A stretch of 64,000 nt of DNA. Source: Mammaliicoccus vitulinus (GTDB lineage: Bacteria > Bacillota > Bacilli > Staphylococcales > Staphylococcaceae). Positions 61,000-64,000 of the stretch are shown one piece after another (within the stretch, counting starts at the first letter, position 1; each line of letters starts with the position of its first letter). The notes under the pieces are model-generated. The model had not been told where the DNA came from. It did no database searches and was given only the letters and a program-made list of their open reading frames with translations. The stretch spans positions 2,387,069 through 2,451,068 of the forward strand of contig NZ_CP118974.1 in the NCBI RefSeq assembly GCF_029024305.1. Direction: 5' to 3'. Both the position numbers and the translations under genes were made by a program.

Positions 61000-61359
61000 A
61001 TGGAATTAATTCAAGTAGATCAAGTACAAACGCTAATATCAGAGTATGAAAATAAGCCAGTATATCTCCATGTAGAAACAACAAATGGTGCTTACGCTAA
61101 CCATTTTGATAACAAAGTATTTAATGCTGGCACATTTTTGAGAAACATCCAAGTTACATTTACACATGCTCATTTAACTGGTGGGAATAAAGAACCTTAT
61201 CGTGTTGGATTAAAATTAGACAACAATGGTTGGGTCTATGTACAAGGTTTAACACATTATGAGGTAACTGAAGATAAAGAACTATTATTAGCAGGACTAA
61301 ATTATGAAGGACAGCTTGCTGCAACATTAGAAATAAGTAGCAATCCTTTCAAGGATTAA
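61000..61359 (+). CDS. YojF-family protein (DUF1806)
   Basis: Start at 61000 (MELIQVDQV) after GAGGAGTGA; the GTG at 60991 is in the ribosome site. 119 residues, a beta-rich soluble protein: PVYLHVETTNGAYANHF, FNAGTFLRNIQVTFTHAHL, YRVGLKLDNNGWVYVQGLTHYE (in parts). It precedes bshB2 by 12 bases, the conserved yojF-yojG(bshB2) pair of Bacillales, so a role near bacillithiol is likely but unproven. Confidence 0.88.
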   Translation: MELIQVDQVQTLISEYENKPVYLHVETTNGAYANHFDNKVFNAGTFLRNIQVTFTHAHLTGGNKEPYRVGLKLDNNGWVYVQGLTHYEVTEDKELLLAGLNYEGQLAATLEISSNPFKD

Positions 61360-61371
61360 GAGGTGAATACA

Positions 61372-62040
61372 ATGAATGATGAAAGACAAGTATTAGTTAT
61401 TTTTCCACATCCTGATGACGAAGCATTTGGTACATCTGGTACGCTCAGTAAATTTGTAGATAATGGGACGCCTGTAACTTATGCATGCTTAACTTTAGGA
61501 CAAATGGGACGTAATCTTGGTAATCCACCTTTTGCTACACGTGAATCTTTACCACATATTAGAGAACGTGAATTGGATGCAGCGGCAGCAGCAATTGGTA
61601 TTACAGATTTAAGAAAAATGGGTTACAGAGATAAAACAATTGAATTTGAACCTAAAGATGAATTAGATAGTATGGTAAAATCATTAATAGATGAACTTAA
61701 TCCATCACTTATTATTTCGTTCTATCCTGGTTATTCTGTTCATCCTGACCATGAAGCAACTGCAGATTCAGTTATAAGAACGGTCAGTCGTATGGATGAA
61801 TCAGCTAGACCTAAATTACATTTAGTAGCATTTAGCAATGACACATATCGTGATTTAGGAGAACCGGATATAAATATAGATATTACTGGTTATGAAGAGC
61901 GCAAGATGAAGGTCCTTCAAGCTCATGCGTCTCAAACCGGTCCAATGTTACAAAACCTCGCTTCAAATACACAAGAGGGTGAAGCGGCTAAAGATATGTG
62001 GTTGAAGACAGAACATTTCTGGACATATCATATTGAATAG
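61372..62040 (+). CDS. bshB2: Bacillithiol biosynthesis deacetylase BshB2
   Basis: Start at 61372 (MNDERQVLVIF) after GAGGTGA. 222 residues, PIG-L/LmbE fold. Zinc/catalytic motif VIFPHPDDEAFGTSGTL, plus RERELDAAAAAIGI and YPGYSVHPDHEATAD (third ligand). It removes the acetyl group from GlcNAc-malate in bacillithiol synthesis. Follows yojF. Confidence 0.93.
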   Translation: MNDERQVLVIFPHPDDEAFGTSGTLSKFVDNGTPVTYACLTLGQMGRNLGNPPFATRESLPHIRERELDAAAAAIGITDLRKMGYRDKTIEFEPKDELDSMVKSLIDELNPSLIISFYPGYSVHPDHEATADSVIRTVSRMDESARPKLHLVAFSNDTYRDLGEPDINIDITGYEERKMKVLQAHASQTGPMLQNLASNTQEGEAAKDMWLKTEHFWTYHIE

Positions 62041-62058
62041 ATAGTGGAGGCAATGTGA

Positions 62059-62937
62059 ATGACACAATTAGATTTATCAACACGTGAAGCGCGATGGAAA
62101 CACTTTGGTTCAGTTGACCCTATCAAAGGCAATAAACCAACTGAAAAAGAAAAAATGCCTGACTTACAGAGCTCTAAGAAAGATTTCCTTTTCGAGATTG
62201 AACATGTTGGTATTAAAAACTTAATTTACCCTGTCAGAATAGATGATTTTCAAACTGTTGGGAACTTTGAATTTTCAACAAGTTTAAACCAAGATGAAAA
62301 AGGTATTAATATGAGCCGTATTATAGAAAGTGTTGAAAAACATTATGATAACGGTGTGAAATTAGAGTTCGATTATTTAACTACATTATTAAATACCCTT
62401 CAATCTGTTATGCTCCAAAATACTGCTTCATTAGATGTTACAGCTAAATGGTTCTTCAATCGTTATAGCCCTATCACTAACCAAAAAGCAGTCGGTCATG
62501 CAGATATCAGATATATCCTTTCTGTTTCAGATGATAAAGTGACTCAAAAATCTTTAGGCATTGAAGTGCCAGTCACAACTTTATGTCCATGTTCTAAAGA
62601 AATTAGTGAATACTCCGCTCATAACCAACGCGGAATTATCACAGTCCTAATTGATTTGAACCCTGAGATAGACTTACCTGATAATTACAAAGATATCGTA
62701 TTAGACGGTATGGAGGCTAACGCAAGTTCAATGTTATACCCAATATTGAAACGTACAGACGAAAAAGCCGTAACAGAAAGAGCATATGAAAATCCAAGAT
62801 TCGTTGAAGACTTAATTAGATTAGTAGCTGCTGATTTAGTAGAACTCGACTGGATAAAAGGATTCGAAATAGAATGTCGTAACGAAGAATCCATACATCA
62901 ACACGATGCATTTGCAAGATTAAAATATACGAAATAG
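62059..62937 (+). CDS. folE2: GTP cyclohydrolase FolE2
   Basis: 292 residues, the usual length of the type IB enzyme. Patterns: [47 protein letters not shown] (in part; the active-site Cys) and VRNEES-like [16 protein letters not shown]. First step of folate synthesis, working with Zn or Mn. Start ATG after GGAGGC. Confidence 0.95.
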   Translation: MTQLDLSTREARWKHFGSVDPIKGNKPTEKEKMPDLQSSKKDFLFEIEHVGIKNLIYPVRIDDFQTVGNFEFSTSLNQDEKGINMSRIIESVEKHYDNGVKLEFDYLTTLLNTLQSVMLQNTASLDVTAKWFFNRYSPITNQKAVGHADIRYILSVSDDKVTQKSLGIEVPVTTLCPCSKEISEYSAHNQRGIITVLIDLNPEIDLPDNYKDIVLDGMEANASSMLYPILKRTDEKAVTERAYENPRFVEDLIRLVAADLVELDWIKGFEIECRNEESIHQHDAFARLKYTK

Positions 62938-62950
62938 TATAAAATCATAC

Positions 62951-62983
62951 AAAAAAGGCAACAGCGCTCGCTGTTGCCTTTTT
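62951..62983. terminator. Bidirectional terminator after folE2
   Basis: AAAAAAGGCAACAGC pairs with GCTGTTGCCTTTTT around a four-base loop. Confidence 0.93.
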
Positions 62984-62989
62984 GTGTAT

Positions 62990-63574
62990 TTATAAATTCA
63001 CTTCTTCTTCTTCTGCTTCAGCCCACGGATTATTTTTAACCAGTTTCGTAATTTGCTCTGTAAATAATTTAACACGCAATTTAATGTCATCTACATCAAT
63101 ATAATATGTGCCACTTTCAGTTTTACCGAAATCAGCATCTTGTGTAGAGATTTGAACTGGAACTGCAATCCCTAATAAGTTTCTCATAATGATTCGCAAA
63201 TGTGATAACGGTTCTGTGCTGCGCATACCACCACTATTACATATTAAGCCAACAGGTTTCATTTTAAATTGATCCATTGTTAAATGATCTAATGCATTTT
63301 TCAAAACACCCGAATATGAACCGTGGTAATTCGGTGTACCAATGATAATTGCATCTGCTTCTTCAGCTTGTTGTCGTAATTCATTCACATTAATTTTAAT
63401 ACGTTCATCATTTAAATGTCGACCTGATACATCTAAGAACGGTATTGGCTTGTCATATAAATCAAACAAAGTTACTTCTGCACCTTCGTCTTCTAAGTTT
63501 CCTCGAACAAATTGTGCAAGGGCATGTGTATGTGAATATTGTTTTGCGCTACCTACAATAAGTAATACTTTCAC
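62990..63574 (-). CDS. NADPH-dependent FMN reductase
   Basis: Start GTG at 63574, five bases after GAGGTGA; the GTG at 63583 is in the ribosome site. 194 residues, flavodoxin-like fold: VKVLLIVGSAKQYSHTHALAQ, ADAIIIGTPNYHGSYSGVLKNALDHL (in parts), PVGLICNSGGMRSTEPLSHLR (in parts). FMN-binding quinone or azo reductase of the Azo1/YhdA type. Acidic tail EAEEEEVNL. Monocistronic. Confidence 0.9.
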   Translation of the reverse strand: MKVLLIVGSAKQYSHTHALAQFVRGNLEDEGAEVTLFDLYDKPIPFLDVSGRHLNDERIKINVNELRQQAEEADAIIIGTPNYHGSYSGVLKNALDHLTMDQFKMKPVGLICNSGGMRSTEPLSHLRIIMRNLLGIAVPVQISTQDADFGKTESGTYYIDVDDIKLRVKLFTEQITKLVKNNPWAEAEEEEVNL

Positions 63575-63679
63575 TGTTGTCACCTCAAAATTTTAATGAT
63601 ATTTCATTACGTATCATTATAACATACTAAAAAACTAAGAATTTGATTTTCAAGAAAAATCATTCTTATGGAGGATGTA

Positions 63680-64000
63680 TTAACGATCATAATCTTTTAA
63701 TGCATGTATAATCGCATTCCCTACACCACTATGTTCGTTACTGTCGGTAATATAATCAGCCATTTCTTTTACTTCAGGTGCTCCGTTTTCCATTGCAACA
63801 GCATAACCTGCTTTTTCTAACATTGATACATCATTCAAGTTATCCCCGATTGCCATGACATCTGACATTGGAATGTTTAATTGATCAGCAATTTCTTCTA
63901 ATGCGATACCCTTTTGTGCATCAGAATGTGTAATTTCAATATTCCCTCTTGAAGATGATGAAACGGCTAAACTTTGAGATTCTGAAATTTCCGATTTAGC
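63680..64000 (-). CDS. Cof-type HAD phosphatase, C-terminal part (truncated by window edge)
   Basis: The frame is open to the window end at 64000, so the N-terminal part with motif I is missing. The visible 106 residues contain HSDAQKGIALEEIADQLNIP (motif III Lys) and VMAIGDNLNDVSMLEKAGYAVAMENGA (in parts; motif IV with GDNLND), then the family end ADYITDSNEHSGVGNAI. These enzymes dephosphorylate sugar phosphates, FMN or PLP. Confidence 0.9.
   Translation of the reverse strand, partial: AKSEISESQSLAVSSSSRGNIEITHSDAQKGIALEEIADQLNIPMSDVMAIGDNLNDVSMLEKAGYAVAMENGAPEVKEMADYITDSNEHSGVGNAIIHALKDYDR

Overview
The window is low-GC Firmicute DNA from the Staphylococcaceae. The best markers are SarA (23770-24138, with Cys9, the DER wing motif and close similarity to S. 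aureus SarA along its length), an IsaB-like secreted antigen, bshB2 (bacillithiol), hemQ (coproheme-dependent heme synthesis), lipL, the nagB/ung/pdxK/pta/argS neighbourhood, and strong AGGAGG-type ribosome sites with several GTG/TTG starts. The SarA divergence and gene order suggest a lineage away from S. aureus/S. epidermidis, possibly the Mammaliicoccus (sciuri) group; that is inference. No rRNA, tRNA, prophage or CRISPR array was seen.

Layout: 1-0.9 kb, end of a SulP anion transporter and a universal stress protein. 1.3-3 kb, NTF2-like protein and a nitroreductase divergent from an HxlR regulator. 3-7.5 kb, a six-gene operon for an uncharacterised sugar: PRD regulator, two EIIA proteins, EIIB, EIIC and an AlsE-type epimerase. 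7.8-9.8 kb, LysR regulator divergent from a YeiH exporter. 9.8-17.4 kb, accessory surface and secreted functions: V8-like protease, GH25 lysozyme, IsaB-like protein, a self-regulated HTH/membrane trio and a Fur-boxed siderophore-binding lipoprotein. 18.2-23.4 kb, mtlA-mtlR-mtlF-mtlD, followed by sarA. 24.5-35.9 kb, core-like block on the minus strand: two alpha/beta hydrolases (one apparently catalytically dead), HAD, iron/cobalamin-type ABC genes, argS, DUF1934, YwhD, YwfO-like HD protein, hydratase, GNAT. 39-48.5 kb: DUF1450, lipL, pta, then an inserted block (lipoprotein, secreted purple-acid-type phosphatase, siderophore SBP, MetQ/MetI/MetN-like ABC), then hemQ. 48.6-55.8 kb: gltS, two APC permeases, DUF423, YwdI-like, ung, pdxK. 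56.6-63.6 kb: small hypothetical, nagB-nanE-PTS divergent from RpiR, yojF-bshB2, folE2, FMN reductase, and a truncated Cof-type HAD at the edge.

The most unusual content is non-coding. Eight intergenic islands (about 0.88-1.15, 11.15-11.72, 15.48-15.91, 17.4-18.0, 24.15-24.56, 36.28-39.08, 51.54-51.87 and 55.85-56.59 kb) are mosaics of the same parts: end motifs around GGACATAAA/TTTATGTCC, tandem arrays of three unrelated sequence families with exact periods of 51, 41 and 41 bp (close to 5 and 4 helical turns), a hairpin-forming module of about 97 bp with a 17-bp basal stem and compensating changes between copies, and terminator-like hairpins. One array holds a complete IS3-family element with a GAC target duplication. 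Junctions between the islands show deletion and recombination at short homologies. I do not recognise these arrays or the 97-bp module as a named family.
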